Below are positions 15,756-25,332 of a stretch of DNA of 64,000 nt, in pieces. The DNA comes from ZC4RG17 sp036380875 (GTDB lineage Bacteria; Actinomycetota; Acidimicrobiia; Spongiisociales; ZC4RG35): positions 62,001-126,000 of the forward strand of contig DASVDX010000041.1 of assembly GCA_036380875.1 (NCBI GenBank), written 5' to 3'. Position 1 is the stretch's first letter; every line of letters begins with the position of its first letter. The translations under genes and the position numbers were made by a program. A model generated the notes under the pieces. It saw nothing but the letters and a program-made list of their open reading frames with translations. It was not told the DNA's origin and ran no database searches.

Positions 15756-17519
15756 ATGTCCCTCATCTCCCATCTCTCCGCGCTCGTCGGCGCAACGTTC
15801 GCCGACCTGGGCCTGGACCCGGCTCTCGGGGTGGTCGTTCCGTCGAACCGCCCGGAACTCGCTCAGTTCCAGTGCAACGGAGCGATGGCCGCTGCGAAGA
15901 CGGCGGGCCGGTCTCCCCGGGAGATCGCCGAGGACGTGGCGCAAGCGCTCGACATGGCGACGGAACTGAAGAGCGTCGACGTCGCCGGACCCGGGTTCAT
16001 CAACATCACGCTCACCGACGAGGCCATCGCCGCATGGACGCAATCCATGGCCGACGACGAGCGCCTCGGGGTCGACCCCGTCGCCGAACCCATGACAGTC
16101 GTGGTCGACTACGCCGGGCCGAACGTCGCCAAGGCCATGCACGTGGGGCACCTGAGAGCGACCATCATCGGCGACAGCCTGGCCCGACTGTTCGACTTCG
16201 TCGGCCACAGGGTGATCCGCGATCCCCACTTCGGCGACTGGGGCCTGCAGATGGGACTGGTCATCGCCGAGCTGGAGCGACGACACCCCGAGTGGCCGTA
16301 CTTCGACCCGGATTACACCGGCCCCTACCCGGAGGAGTCCCCGGTGACCCTCGAGGACCTCCAGGAGATCTATCCGGCCGCCGACGCCCGCGCCAAAGAA
16401 GACGAGGAATTCGCCGAGGCCGCCCGCCGCGCCACCGTCGAGCTGCAGAGCAAGCGACCCGGATATCTGGCGTTGTGGCACCACATGCGCTCCGTCTCCC
16501 TCGTCGCCCAAAAGGAGAACTTCGCCGATCTCGGCGTCGACTTCGACATCTGGCATGGCGAATCCGACGTCGCCGACCTGCTGGAGCCGCTGGTGGAGCG
16601 GTATCGCCAGTCCGGAGTCGCCGAGGAATCGGAGGGAGCGCTCATCGTCCGGGTCGACGAACCCGACGACAAGCGGGAGATGCCACCGCTGATCCTGGTC
16701 AATCGGGCCGGCGGTTACCTGTACTCGACCACCGACGTTGCGACGATCTGGTACCGGTCCGAACAACTCGGTGCCGACCTCGCCCTCTACGTCGTCGACG
16801 CCCGGCAGGCCGACCACTTCATCCAGGTGTTCCGGGCGGCCCGCAAGGGCAGCGTCGCCGGCAAGATGCGGATGGAGCACATCCCGTTCGGGACGATGAA
16901 CGGCCCCGACGGCAAACCGTTCAAGACCCGAGAGGGCGGGGTGGTCAGTCTCCGCGACCTGATCGACATGGTCGAGAAGGCGGCCATGGCCCGCCTCGAC
17001 GAAGCGCACATCGCCACCGACTACCCGCCGGAAGAACGGGAGAAGATCGCCCATCAGGTGGGCATCGCCGCGCTGAAGTTCGGCGACCTGCACGCCAACC
17101 GCGCCTCCGACTACGTGTTCGACCTCGACCGGTTCTCGTCCTTCGAGGGAAAAACCGGCCCTTATCTGCAATACGCCGCAGTGCGTATCCGCTCTCTGCT
17201 CCGCAAGGCGGAACAGCAGAGCCTGAAGCAGGGACCCGTTCTGCCGCCTGCGGTGCACGCCGAGCGCAACCTGATGCTGGAGCTCCTCCAGTTGCCCGAA
17301 GTGATCGACCGGGCGATCGACACCCGTTGCCCGCACCACCTGGCGGAATACGCGTACGGGTTGGCCGGTGAGTTCAACCGGTTCTACGACACCTGCCACG
17401 TCTTGTCCGAGCCCGACGCCGAACGCCAGGCGAGCTGGCTGACGCTCTGCCGCCTCACGCTCGACACCCTCGTACGATCGCTCTTCCTGCTCGGGATCGA
17501 GGTGCCCGAGCGCATGTGA
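15756..17519 (+). CDS. argS: Arginyl-tRNA synthetase
   Basis: A 587-residue class I aminoacyl-tRNA synthetase that charges tRNA-Arg. The N-terminal Add1 tRNA-recognition domain covers about residues 1-100. The HIGH-type motif is AMHVGHLR, and the KMSK-equivalent loop is the GKPFKTREGG form seen in many ArgRS. GDWGLQMGLVI and TSDVATIWYR-like segments mark the catalytic fold, and the C-terminal helical anticodon-binding domain ends LFLLGIEVPERM, as is normal. Length is standard. It starts 54 bp after the E1 gene and its stop abuts the following GNAT gene, so all could be cotranscribed. Confidence 0.97.
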   Translation: MSLISHLSALVGATFADLGLDPALGVVVPSNRPELAQFQCNGAMAAAKTAGRSPREIAEDVAQALDMATELKSVDVAGPGFINITLTDEAIAAWTQSMADDERLGVDPVAEPMTVVVDYAGPNVAKAMHVGHLRATIIGDSLARLFDFVGHRVIRDPHFGDWGLQMGLVIAELERRHPEWPYFDPDYTGPYPEESPVTLEDLQEIYPAADARAKEDEEFAEAARRATVELQSKRPGYLALWHHMRSVSLVAQKENFADLGVDFDIWHGESDVADLLEPLVERYRQSGVAEESEGALIVRVDEPDDKREMPPLILVNRAGGYLYSTTDVATIWYRSEQLGADLALYVVDARQADHFIQVFRAARKGSVAGKMRMEHIPFGTMNGPDGKPFKTREGGVVSLRDLIDMVEKAAMARLDEAHIATDYPPEEREKIAHQVGIAALKFGDLHANRASDYVFDLDRFSSFEGKTGPYLQYAAVRIRSLLRKAEQQSLKQGPVLPPAVHAERNLMLELLQLPEVIDRAIDTRCPHHLAEYAYGLAGEFNRFYDTCHVLSEPDAERQASWLTLCRLTLDTLVRSLFLLGIEVPERM

Positions 17520-17521
17520 CC

Positions 17522-18382
17522 ATGACTGTGTCGATCAGGCCAGCGGAGGAGCGGGACGCCGCCGTGATCGCCGGCTTCACCCAGAACACTTTCTCATGGG
17601 GCGACTACGTGGCGGAGTCCTTCCCCGAGTGGCTGGAGGACGACGACACCGAGGTGCCGGTCGTCACCGACGCCGACGATCGCCCCGTCGCTCTCGCCCG
17701 GGTGCGGATGCTGAGCGATCGGGAAGGGTGGTTGTCGGCCGCCCGGGTGCATCCCGACTTCCGCCGCCAGGGACTCGGGTCGGCCCTGAACAACTGGTGT
17801 GTCGAATGGGCGGCGGAACGAGGCGCCGTCGTCGTTCGACTCCAGATCGAGACGTGGAACGAGGCTGCCCAGAACCAGGTGAAGCAACTGGGGTACCGCC
17901 AGGTCGCCCAAGTCACAGACGCTTTCCGCGAGATCGGCCGGTCCCAGATCGAGCCCGCCACCAACGGCGGGCGCCGCACCCCTGCCGAGGAGCGGCTGGA
18001 CCGGGCGCCACGCGCCGAAGCAGACGGTGCCTTCATCGCCTGGTCCACCTCGGAGCTCGCCCGGGCATCCCACGGGCTGTTCCCGGTCGAGCCGTGGACC
18101 TGGCGCCGGATGAGGGCGGACGATGTCTATTCCTCCCGCACCTGGTTCTGCCCTTCCGGCTGGGTGATGACCGACGAAGAGGAGGATCAGCTGATCGTCA
18201 AGTGGCTGGTGTCAGTCCCCGAGGACGCCAGACGGCTGGTGCGGGCCACGGTCGACCTCGCTCAGGAACGGGGTCTGCAAGGCCTCCATCTCACCGTGCC
18301 GTCGGTGCCCTGGATCGAGGACGCATTGGCCGCGAACGGCCTCGAGTCCCACCCGTCGTTCATCTTCGAGAAACCGGTGTGA
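17522..18382 (+). CDS. GNAT family N-acetyltransferase (two-domain)
   Basis: A 286-residue acetyltransferase. The N-terminal half (1-140) is a GNAT domain with the acetyl-CoA loop VHPDFRRQGLGSALNNW and the downstream QVKQLGYRQV strand-helix. The C-terminal half resembles a second, degenerate GNAT-like module without a clear pyrophosphate loop. The ATG at 17522 is 2 bp after the argS stop; a GTG at 17516 overlapping that stop is an alternative. Coupling to argS is positional only. Substrate unknown. Confidence 0.82.
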   Translation: MTVSIRPAEERDAAVIAGFTQNTFSWGDYVAESFPEWLEDDDTEVPVVTDADDRPVALARVRMLSDREGWLSAARVHPDFRRQGLGSALNNWCVEWAAERGAVVVRLQIETWNEAAQNQVKQLGYRQVAQVTDAFREIGRSQIEPATNGGRRTPAEERLDRAPRAEADGAFIAWSTSELARASHGLFPVEPWTWRRMRADDVYSSRTWFCPSGWVMTDEEEDQLIVKWLVSVPEDARRLVRATVDLAQERGLQGLHLTVPSVPWIEDALAANGLESHPSFIFEKPV

Positions 18383-18389
18383 GCCCTCG

Positions 18390-18983
18390 TCAGAGGACCA
18401 CCATCGTGGCGATCACCCAGATCGAATAGACCACCGGTATGTCGCCGTCGGCGGCGATGGCCTGTCCGAACCCGCCGGTCCGCGCCCACCAGGCCACTGG
18501 AGCACCGAGCAGGGGAACGGCGGTCATTCCGGCGATCGCCGTCGCTCTGACGACATCGACCGCCACGTGGAACGGGATCGGCAGGTCCAAAGCGAAGTCG
18601 TCGATCACGGAATGGACGACCAGCAGCAAGAGCCCCACCAGAACCGCCGAAATCACCCGGGCTACGAGCAAATGGACTTCGTCGAATCCGTGGGTCCGCC
18701 GCCCCCGGCCGAGGGGCCCCTCAGAGGCGACACCCAGCGCGAAGCCTCCGACGATGCCGATGACGAGGCTCGAGCCGAGCATGGCGCCGGTCGAGAGATC
18801 GAGGCCCACATCCACCAACTCGAACCCGTCGAGGAGCACAGCCGCCGCCAACCCCAGGAAGGCGCTGCCGATGACGATCAGCGCCACGTCGAGCATGGTC
18901 CCCAACGCCGACCATGAGAGAGCCACCCAATGGCGAGCGGCCGAAGGCGCTGCTTCCGGCGGTGACGTCATCAGGTCCGACAC
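18390..18983 (-). CDS. Small integral membrane protein
   Basis: A 197-residue protein with about four hydrophobic helices (MLDVALIVIGSAFLGLAAAVLL; GAMLGSSLVIGIVGGFALGVA; VISAVLVGLLLLVVHSV; ATAIAGMTAVPLLGAPVAWW) and a fifth near the C-terminus. A charged loop GPLGRGRRTHGFDE separates helices 2 and 3. No transporter motif is evident. It may start at GTG 18983 or ATG 18971; no clear Shine-Dalgarno is seen. It is convergent with the GNAT gene (7 bp) and lies 33 bp upstream of nothing on its strand except the 3' region; function unknown. Confidence 0.65.
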   Translation of the reverse strand: MSDLMTSPPEAAPSAARHWVALSWSALGTMLDVALIVIGSAFLGLAAAVLLDGFELVDVGLDLSTGAMLGSSLVIGIVGGFALGVASEGPLGRGRRTHGFDEVHLLVARVISAVLVGLLLLVVHSVIDDFALDLPIPFHVAVDVVRATAIAGMTAVPLLGAPVAWWARTGGFGQAIAADGDIPVVYSIWVIATMVVL

Positions 18984-19016
18984 GTTAAATCGTCTGCTCC
19001 GGGTGTGGCTTCCACC

Positions 19017-20252
19017 TCATCCTCGCACCGTCTGTCGGGACTCGGATTCCACGAGCGCTTCGTGATAGATCTCCACCGGGTGCGCCACGCGATACCAGGC
19101 GGGCAGGTGCTGGCGGAGTTGCATCTCACATCCCGGGTTGGCGGAAGCGACCAGGGTCGATCCCGTCGCTTCGACCTCGGTGGCCTTGCGGGTTCCGAGT
19201 TCGGCTGACGCCTCTGGGTACTTGAGCGAGTAGATGCCGGCGGCGCCACAGCACATCCCCGAGGGGTCGACATCGACCGTCGCATACCCGGCTGCCTGCA
19301 GGATCTTTCGGGGAGCGGCCGTCTCACGCTGGGCGTGTCGGAGGTGACAAGGATCCTGCACGGCGACGGGGCCGCGACCCCCAGGGATATGGGGCAGGTG
19401 TCCCTGTTCGATGAGGTCGGCGACGACCGCTGTCACGTCCCGGGACCGCCGGGCGACATCGTCGCCTCCAGGCGCCCAATGTCCGTATTCGGCCAGGTGA
19501 GCGGAGCAGCCGGCAGCGGTGGCGACGACCAGGTCGACACCGGCGAAGGCGTCCACGTTGCGACGGGCGAGCCTGCGCGCGTCGACGACATCGCCGTCGT
19601 GGGCGGCGAGCGCCCCACAGCACGTCTGGTTCTCGGGCACGATCACCCGGTACCCGGCCCGGGACAGGAGATCCACGGTGGCGCGCTGGACGTCGCCGAA
19701 CCAGGGCTCCATCACACAGCCGGCGAGTACGGCGGCAGTGCCCAAACGACCGGGGCCGCGGATGGTGCCTCGTACAGGGGCAGCCCCGTCGAGGCGGCGG
19801 ACACCGGAGAGGGGCCGCGAGAGTGTGGCGGGCAGCAGCCGGTCGAGCCGGAACCGGCGCAGAAGCCGCATTCCCCAGGTGGCGAGGCGCATCAGTGCCG
19901 GATTGGGGAGAGCCTTGCCGACGAGGAGGTGGCGTAGACGTCGCTTCGAGTCGGGGAGCTGGGCCGTGACCTCGGCGCGGGCGCCTTCCATCGCCCTCCC
20001 GAACGGCACCAGGCTGGGACAGACCGCCTCACAGGCCCGGCATTGGAGGCAGAAATCGATGATCTCGGCGAAGCTCTCATCGACGGACAACTCGCCAGAC
20101 GCCACCGCGCTCATCGCCATCAGCCGGCCGCGCGGGGAGGCGGTGTCGCGTCCGGTCAGGCGATAGGTCGGACAGTGCGGAAGGCACAGGCCGCACTGAA
20201 CGCAACTCGTCAACTCGGCTTTCGTGGGATGGAAGTCGGTGACCCAAGCCAT
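19017..20252 (-). CDS. glcF: Glycolate oxidase iron-sulfur subunit GlcF
   Basis: A 411-residue protein with two N-terminal [4Fe-4S] ferredoxin motifs (CVQCGLCLPHCP and CLQCRACEAVCP). Two CCG domains follow (ENQTCCGALAAHDG with upstream VLAGCVMEP; and PSGMCCGAAGIYSLKYP with upstream QDPCHLRHAQR). It accepts electrons from the GlcD/GlcE flavoproteins and passes them to the respiratory chain at the membrane. The ATG at 20252 overlaps the glcE stop by ATGA, so the three subunits are translationally coupled. The length is normal. Confidence 0.93.
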   Translation of the reverse strand: MAWVTDFHPTKAELTSCVQCGLCLPHCPTYRLTGRDTASPRGRLMAMSAVASGELSVDESFAEIIDFCLQCRACEAVCPSLVPFGRAMEGARAEVTAQLPDSKRRLRHLLVGKALPNPALMRLATWGMRLLRRFRLDRLLPATLSRPLSGVRRLDGAAPVRGTIRGPGRLGTAAVLAGCVMEPWFGDVQRATVDLLSRAGYRVIVPENQTCCGALAAHDGDVVDARRLARRNVDAFAGVDLVVATAAGCSAHLAEYGHWAPGGDDVARRSRDVTAVVADLIEQGHLPHIPGGRGPVAVQDPCHLRHAQRETAAPRKILQAAGYATVDVDPSGMCCGAAGIYSLKYPEASAELGTRKATEVEATGSTLVASANPGCEMQLRQHLPAWYRVAHPVEIYHEALVESESRQTVRG

Positions 20253-21322
20253 CAAAGCCCTCCGGGCAAGCGGCCGCGTTCGAGGATCCGGGCCGGGTCG
20301 AACGCCGCCACGATCCGACGCTGCAGCTCCAGCGTCGAGGGTGGAGTCCCCCACGGGTCCAGATCGGACTGACCTCGCATCCTGACGACGGCGCCTCCCG
20401 TCTCCTCCACCCAGGATCTCAGCGCGGCGACGAAGAGCTCGTCTTCGGCGACGAAGGTCACCTCGCCCACACCGTGTTGGGCCACGTAGGGAGTCCCGGG
20501 AGGGAAGCGGCCCACCGTCTGGGAGAGGAGACTCGGCGTCACCCGCGCTGACCACACGGTCGGCCCGGTGACCGGGTCGGGCAGGTGCAGGCCGGGACGC
20601 TGCTCGCCGCCGAGACGGCCGGCGATGTCGGCCACTTCGCGTTCGGTTCCCGAAAGGAGCACCCTGACGCCTTCGGGTGTCTGCAGGACTGCGCGCGGGC
20701 GGTATATCGCCTCCTGGGACGGGACCTCGTCGAGGAACACAGTGGCGGAGACTTCGGTCAACGGCCACAGCTTCAGGCACACCGACGTGATGATCCCGAG
20801 GGCTCCGAACGATCCGGCGTACAGACGGGGCAGGTCGTATCCGGTGACGTTCTTGACGACCCGGCCTCCTCCCTTGATCTGCCTCCCGTCGCCGGTCACA
20901 GCTTGCACCTCGAGGATCCGGTCCCGGGTGGGTCCGTAGCGGAGCCGGGCATACCCGGAAACGCCGGTGGCGACGACGCCTCCTACCGTCGCCTGGCCGG
21001 GTTGCTCGGGCAGGATGGCGGTCTGCCCTCCGGAGTTGAGCTCGGCTTCCAGCTCGGCGACAGGGGTACCGGACCGGACCACCACCGTCAGGTCGTCCGG
21101 TACCCATTCCTCGATCCCCGTGATTCGGCTGGTCGAGACGACGACGTCGAAGGCCCCGTCGTAGCCGATGTCACGATGGGTGCCGCCGCCCCAGATCGCC
21201 ACACGGGTACCGGAAGAAGTCGCCTCCTTCAGGTACCCGGAGAGCTCGTGCGGGTTGGCGGGGCTGAAGACCTCGACACCTTCTGGCGGGGCCGCAGCCA
21301 CCACCTGCCCGGTTGGGCTCAT
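20252..21322 (-). CDS. glcE: Glycolate oxidase FAD-binding subunit GlcE
   Basis: A 356-residue FAD-binding type 4 (PP-loop/VAO) protein. The FAD domain shows VFSPANPHEL, GGGTHRDIG, EQPGQATVGGVVATG and the GGGRVVKNVTGYDLPRLYAGSFGALGII region usual for GlcE (quoted here in shorter parts: GGRVVKNVTGYD, AGSFGALGI). It forms the glycolate oxidase complex with GlcD and GlcF to convert glycolate to glyoxylate. Start and stop both overlap neighbours by ATGA (glcD before, glcF after). Confidence 0.92.
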   Translation of the reverse strand: MSPTGQVVAAAPPEGVEVFSPANPHELSGYLKEATSSGTRVAIWGGGTHRDIGYDGAFDVVVSTSRITGIEEWVPDDLTVVVRSGTPVAELEAELNSGGQTAILPEQPGQATVGGVVATGVSGYARLRYGPTRDRILEVQAVTGDGRQIKGGGRVVKNVTGYDLPRLYAGSFGALGIITSVCLKLWPLTEVSATVFLDEVPSQEAIYRPRAVLQTPEGVRVLLSGTEREVADIAGRLGGEQRPGLHLPDPVTGPTVWSARVTPSLLSQTVGRFPPGTPYVAQHGVGEVTFVAEDELFVAALRSWVEETGGAVVRMRGQSDLDPWGTPPSTLELQRRIVAAFDPARILERGRLPGGL

Positions 21323-22740
21323 ACCCACGCTCCGTCGGGCACGGGTCGGCTCCCGAGATCGAAGCAACGGGAGCCGAGAGGGAGCACCTTCGTGGGGTTG
21401 AAGATTCCCTTCGGGTCGAAGCATTCTTTGAGCCGCGCCTGAGCATCGAGGTCGACCTCGTTGAAGAGCATGGGCATGTAGTCGCGCTTCTCGAGCCCGA
21501 TGCCGTGCTCGCCCGACAACACACCGCCCCGGCTGACGCATACTTCGACCATCTCGGCGGCGGCTTTCTTGACGCGTTCCGTTTGCTCGACGTCCTCGGA
21601 GTCGTACGCGATGAGGGGATGGAGGTTGCCGTCGCCGGCGTGGAACACGTTCATGATCGGAAGCCGGTGGCGTTCGGCGATCTCGTATATCTGGCTCAGG
21701 GTCTCGACGAGGCGGGTGCGGGGGACGACCGTATCGTGGAGGTAGTAGTCGGGCGCCGTCTGGGCCACGGCCCCGAAGGCGGACTTCCGCCCTTTCCACA
21801 GCGTCGCCCGCTGCTCCTCGTCAGCGGCGAGTTCAATCGACCGGGCGCGGTTTTCGGTTCCGACCCGCCGGATGACCTCTGCTTCAGCTTCCACCGCCGG
21901 CGTCTCGCCCACCACTTCGGCGAGGAGGAGAGCGGCGGCCTCGGTGGGAAGCCCGCCGTGGAGCCAGTTCTCGACGGTCACGGCCATCGCCTGGTCCATC
22001 ATCTCCAGGGCAGCAGGGACCACACCGGAGGCGATGATGCCCGAAACGGTGGCGGCGGCATCCTCGACGCTGTCGAAGGCGAGCAGCAGCGTTCGCACGT
22101 CGGGAGGGTTGGGCAACAGGCGGACGAGGACCTTCGTCACCAGGCCGAGAGTCCCCTCCGATCCGATCATGACTCCCCGCAGGTCCAGCCCGATGGGATC
22201 GGGCGCCGCCGAACCCATCGTCACCACCTCGCCGTCGGCAAGGACGACTTCCAGCGCGAGGACATGAGCAACCGTGCTGCCTTCCGCCAGGCAGTGCGGG
22301 CCGCCGGAGTTGTTGGCGACGTTTCCACCGATGGTGCACACCGCCTGCGAGGACGGATCGGGAGCGAAATGCAGGCCGAAGGGAGAGGTAGCGACGGAGA
22401 GGTCGAGGTTGATGACCCCGGGACCGACCCAGGCAGTGCGGTTCTCCACATCGATCTCGTGTATTCGGTCCATCCGCTTGAGGGACACCACGACTCCGCC
22501 CTCGGAGGGGACCGCTCCGGCGGCGAGCCCGGTGCCGGCGCCTCGAGCGACGATCGGGACCCCATGTCGGGACACGACGCGAACGACTTCGACGACTTCT
22601 TCGGTGGTCTCCGGGAACACCACGACGTCGGCCTGCCCCCGCGCGGCGCCGCCGTCGGTCGAGTACATGAGCAGGGCGAACGGGTCTACGGTCACACGCC
22701 CCTCCCCGAGGAGGGCAGTGAGCTCTTCTGCAAGACCCAT
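21319..22740 (-). CDS. glcD: Glycolate oxidase FAD-linked subunit GlcD
   Basis: A 473-residue FAD-linked oxidase of the GlcD/D-lactate dehydrogenase family. The FAD region includes VARGAGTGLAAGAVP, VGPGVINLDLS and GGNVANNSGGPHC. The C-terminal cap has NVFHAGDGNLHP (metal/substrate histidines) and SGEHGIGLEKRDYM, diagnostic for the family. It is first in the glcDEF operon, supporting glycolate rather than lactate as substrate, for example in photorespiration-like salvage or growth on phytoplankton-derived glycolate. No glc regulator is adjacent. Confidence 0.94.
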   Translation of the reverse strand: MGLAEELTALLGEGRVTVDPFALLMYSTDGGAARGQADVVVFPETTEEVVEVVRVVSRHGVPIVARGAGTGLAAGAVPSEGGVVVSLKRMDRIHEIDVENRTAWVGPGVINLDLSVATSPFGLHFAPDPSSQAVCTIGGNVANNSGGPHCLAEGSTVAHVLALEVVLADGEVVTMGSAAPDPIGLDLRGVMIGSEGTLGLVTKVLVRLLPNPPDVRTLLLAFDSVEDAAATVSGIIASGVVPAALEMMDQAMAVTVENWLHGGLPTEAAALLLAEVVGETPAVEAEAEVIRRVGTENRARSIELAADEEQRATLWKGRKSAFGAVAQTAPDYYLHDTVVPRTRLVETLSQIYEIAERHRLPIMNVFHAGDGNLHPLIAYDSEDVEQTERVKKAAAEMVEVCVSRGGVLSGEHGIGLEKRDYMPMLFNEVDLDAQARLKECFDPKGIFNPTKVLPLGSRCFDLGSRPVPDGAWV

Positions 22741-22788
22741 GCCTTGATCTTACGATCGCTGTTCCCGTCGCTGCCTTACGATGGGGAC

Positions 22789-23172
22789 GTGGCCTCCGAA
22801 ACCCCCACCAGCGACCAGCAGACGTGGGCTGTCCTCGCCCATGCCTCGGCCTTCATCCAATTCGTGTCGATCCCCTCGTTCTTCGGACCGCTGGTCGTGT
22901 GGCTCCTGAAGAGGGAAGACCCGGTCGTGGAGCCGCATGCCCGGGAGGCTCTCAACTTCCAGATCTCGCTCTTCGTCTACTTTGCGCTGCTGGTCGTGGC
23001 GGCGATCGTGCTGCTCCTCACCATCGTGGGCATCCTCCTCTGGCCGGTGCTCCTCATCATCGGCCTCGGGCTGTTCGTTGCCGAGATCGTCTTCGCTTTC
23101 CTCGGATCCATGGCTGCCTCACGCGGAGAGCTGTACCGCTACCCGATGAACCTGCGTCTGATCAAGGGCTGA
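22789..23172 (+). CDS. DUF4870 (Tic20-like) membrane protein
   Basis: A 127-residue protein from GTG at 22789 with three hydrophobic segments. The DUF4870 pattern is clear: TWAVLAHASAFIQFV, then PLVVWLLKREDPVVEPHARE (the conserved K-x-x-x-P-x-V-x-x-x-A-R/K-E loop), ALNFQISLFVYFALL and a last helix before AASRGELYRYP. Function in bacteria is unknown. No ATG is available in frame; the Shine-Dalgarno (GGGGAC) is weak. It is divergent from glcD, 48 bp away. Confidence 0.85.
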   Translation: MASETPTSDQQTWAVLAHASAFIQFVSIPSFFGPLVVWLLKREDPVVEPHAREALNFQISLFVYFALLVVAAIVLLLTIVGILLWPVLLIIGLGLFVAEIVFAFLGSMAASRGELYRYPMNLRLIKG

Positions 23173-23235
23173 GTCGCGTCGACCCCCTTTCTTCCGCCGG
23201 TACGATTTCCGCTCCCGACACGAAAGGGCCTTCCG

Positions 23236-23754
23236 ATGGGCCATTCTCCACGTCAAGCTGGCTCAGAAGCGCCTGCCACCCGCCACCTGGCCTCACGTAT
23301 GTCGATGCTCCTCGTCGCACTCGTCGTCGCGGCGTGCAGCGGGTCGACATCACCAGACACCACGGCGGCGACGACGCCCGAGACCACGACTTCTACCACG
23401 ACACCTACCGCCACATCGGCTGGAGAGTCGACCACGACCGTGCCCGCCTTCCCCCCGGAGAAGTCTGAGCTGAGCCACGGTGAGCTCACGTGGGCCGTGG
23501 TCCTGGCCGGTGGCTCCGACCCGTCCGATCCGGCGATCGTGGCCGCCGAGGAAGCGGCGTCCGCGGCGGGCTACACCGCCGGGTGGACCGACTGTGACGA
23601 GGGCGCCGCCGAGGCGCTGGGCATGCCTGCGGGCACCCTGACGATCAGCGTCTACTTCGACACCGAGGAATACGCCCGGGCCGCCCAGGCGGCGTTTGCC
23701 GCTCAGGGTGTTGAGGGTGTGGTGGCCCAAGTTCGCACGATGTGCCTCGACTGA
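23236..23754 (+). CDS. Putative lipoprotein
   Basis: A 172-residue protein with a long basic N-region, a hydrophobic core and lipobox VVAAC (Cys34), then a Thr/Ser-rich linker to about residue 78. The C-terminal 90 residues form a small alpha/beta domain with two cysteines (GWTDCDEG and RTMCLD at the end) likely to pair. An internal ATG at 23299 would shorten the N-region. The domain (IVAAEEAASAAGYTAGWTDCDEGA) is not one I recognise. It follows the DUF4870 gene by 63 bp on the same strand. Confidence 0.75.
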   Translation: MGHSPRQAGSEAPATRHLASRMSMLLVALVVAACSGSTSPDTTAATTPETTTSTTTPTATSAGESTTTVPAFPPEKSELSHGELTWAVVLAGGSDPSDPAIVAAEEAASAAGYTAGWTDCDEGAAEALGMPAGTLTISVYFDTEEYARAAQAAFAAQGVEGVVAQVRTMCLD

Positions 23755-23796
23755 GATCTCTCCTGGTCGCAACGGGGTGTTCCACGCCCCGTTCGG

Positions 23797-25332
23797 TCAT
23801 GAACCCCATCCGCCGCCACCGGGGGTGAGGATCAAGAGGCGGTCCCCCGCTTCGACCTCGACCGTGGTCTTCGAGGGGAGACGTTCCCGGCTGCCGTCTC
23901 GCCTGATGAGCCAGTCCTCGCCGGGGGCGCCGGACTCGCCGCCGGCCAGCCCCCAGGGGCCGTGGCGTCGACGCTCTCCCATCAGAGACAGCGTGGCGGG
24001 CTCGTCGAAGACCAACTCGCGGACGATGCCGTCTCCGCCCCGGTAGCGTCCGCGTCCGCCACTTCCCCGACGCAGCGTGCTCCGCAGCACCCGGAACGGA
24101 TAGTGGGTCTCGATCGACTCCCGGGGCGTGTTCCTCGTGTTGGTCATCCCGGTCTGGATCCCGGACTGCCCATCGCGTCCGGGGCGAGCCCCCTGGCCGC
24201 CGGCCACCGTCTCGTAGTAGGCGAAGCGGTCGTTGCCGATGAGACAGTTGTTCATCGTGCCCTGAGAGGCGGCCGGCACGCGGTCGGGCGCTGCCTCCGC
24301 CAACGCCCCCAGGAGAACGTCGGCGATGCGCTGGCTCGTCTCCACGTTCCCCGCCGCTACCGCCGCCGGCGGGCGGGCGGCGACGAGAGTGCCTTCCGGA
24401 GCGTGGAGCTGTAGCGGGCGATAGCAGCCGCCGTTGGCGGGGATGGTCGGGTCGGTAGCGACCCGCACGGCGTAGTAGAGGCACGAACGGGTCACGGCCT
24501 CGGGGGCATTGAAGTTGGCGGGGATCTGCCCGTGAGTACCGGTGAAGTCGGCAAAGAGCTCGTCGCCTTCGATGCGCACCGCCACCCGGATCGGCACGTC
24601 GACGTCTCCCCACTCCATGACGTCTTCGAATCGATAGACACCGTCGGGCAGTTCCTCGAGGGCGGCACGCATCCGTCGTTCGCCGTAGTCGAGCAGCGCA
24701 GCGCTGACGCGTTGAAAGCGATCCACGCCTTCGACCTGGATCACCTCCGTGAGACGGCGAACCGCCACCTGATTGGCTCCGACCTGGGCGGACAGGTCGC
24801 CACGACGTTCGCCCGGAGTCCGGGTCGCCTCGAGGAACGGCTCGATGAACTCGGGGAGCCAGTTCCCGTCGCGGGCGCACACCATCGGCGACACCACATG
24901 GCCCTCCTGCTCCAGACGCGTGGCATGGGCGGGCATCGAGCCGGGGGCTTCGCCTCCCACGTCGGCGTGATGGGCGCGGTTGCCCGCCCAGGCGACATGT
25001 CGGCCGTCGACGAAGATGGGAGTGACCAGCGTCAGGTCGTTGAGATGCGTGCCCCCGGCGAAGGGGTCGTTGACGGCGTACTGCACACCCGGCTCCGGGT
25101 CGAACCTCTCGAGGACCGCAGCCACCGAGGCGGGCATCGCCCCGAGATGGACAGGGATGTGCTCGGCCTGCGCCAGCATCTCGCCCGACGGGGTGAAGAC
25201 CGCCGCCGAGCAGTCCGCCCGCTCCTTGATGTTGGGGGAGAACGACGTGCGGCGCAGCACCACGCCCATTTCCTCGGCGACGGAGGAGAGCTGGTTTCGG
25301 GCCACCTCCAGGGTGATGGGGTCGATCACCAT
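23797..25332 (-). CDS. hyuB: Hydantoinase B / N-methylhydantoinase (5-oxoprolinase-like) subunit B
   Basis: A 511-residue HyuB-family protein starting MVIDPITLEVARNQL. Typical blocks are RRTSFSPNIKERADCSAA, HIPVHLGAMPAS, NDPFAGGTHLNDLTLVTP, NRAHHADVGGEAPGSMP (the metal-binding histidines) and a C-terminal GGGGRGRYRGGDGI-like segment. With HyuA it forms an ATP-dependent amidohydrolase acting on hydantoins, 5-oxoproline or related cyclic amides, or possibly a carboxylase-like enzyme. Its ATG overlaps the hyuA stop by 7 bp. The true substrate cannot be predicted. Confidence 0.92.
   Translation of the reverse strand: MVIDPITLEVARNQLSSVAEEMGVVLRRTSFSPNIKERADCSAAVFTPSGEMLAQAEHIPVHLGAMPASVAAVLERFDPEPGVQYAVNDPFAGGTHLNDLTLVTPIFVDGRHVAWAGNRAHHADVGGEAPGSMPAHATRLEQEGHVVSPMVCARDGNWLPEFIEPFLEATRTPGERRGDLSAQVGANQVAVRRLTEVIQVEGVDRFQRVSAALLDYGERRMRAALEELPDGVYRFEDVMEWGDVDVPIRVAVRIEGDELFADFTGTHGQIPANFNAPEAVTRSCLYYAVRVATDPTIPANGGCYRPLQLHAPEGTLVAARPPAAVAAGNVETSQRIADVLLGALAEAAPDRVPAASQGTMNNCLIGNDRFAYYETVAGGQGARPGRDGQSGIQTGMTNTRNTPRESIETHYPFRVLRSTLRRGSGGRGRYRGGDGIVRELVFDEPATLSLMGERRRHGPWGLAGGESGAPGEDWLIRRDGSRERLPSKTTVEVEAGDRLLILTPGGGGWGS

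Noticed and set aside
13758..17399. A 1213-codon open frame on the minus strand
   Set aside because: It lies antisense to the fused E1 and argS genes, which have clear family motifs. Long antisense frames are expected in high-GC DNA. Its predicted protein is low-complexity with no domain.
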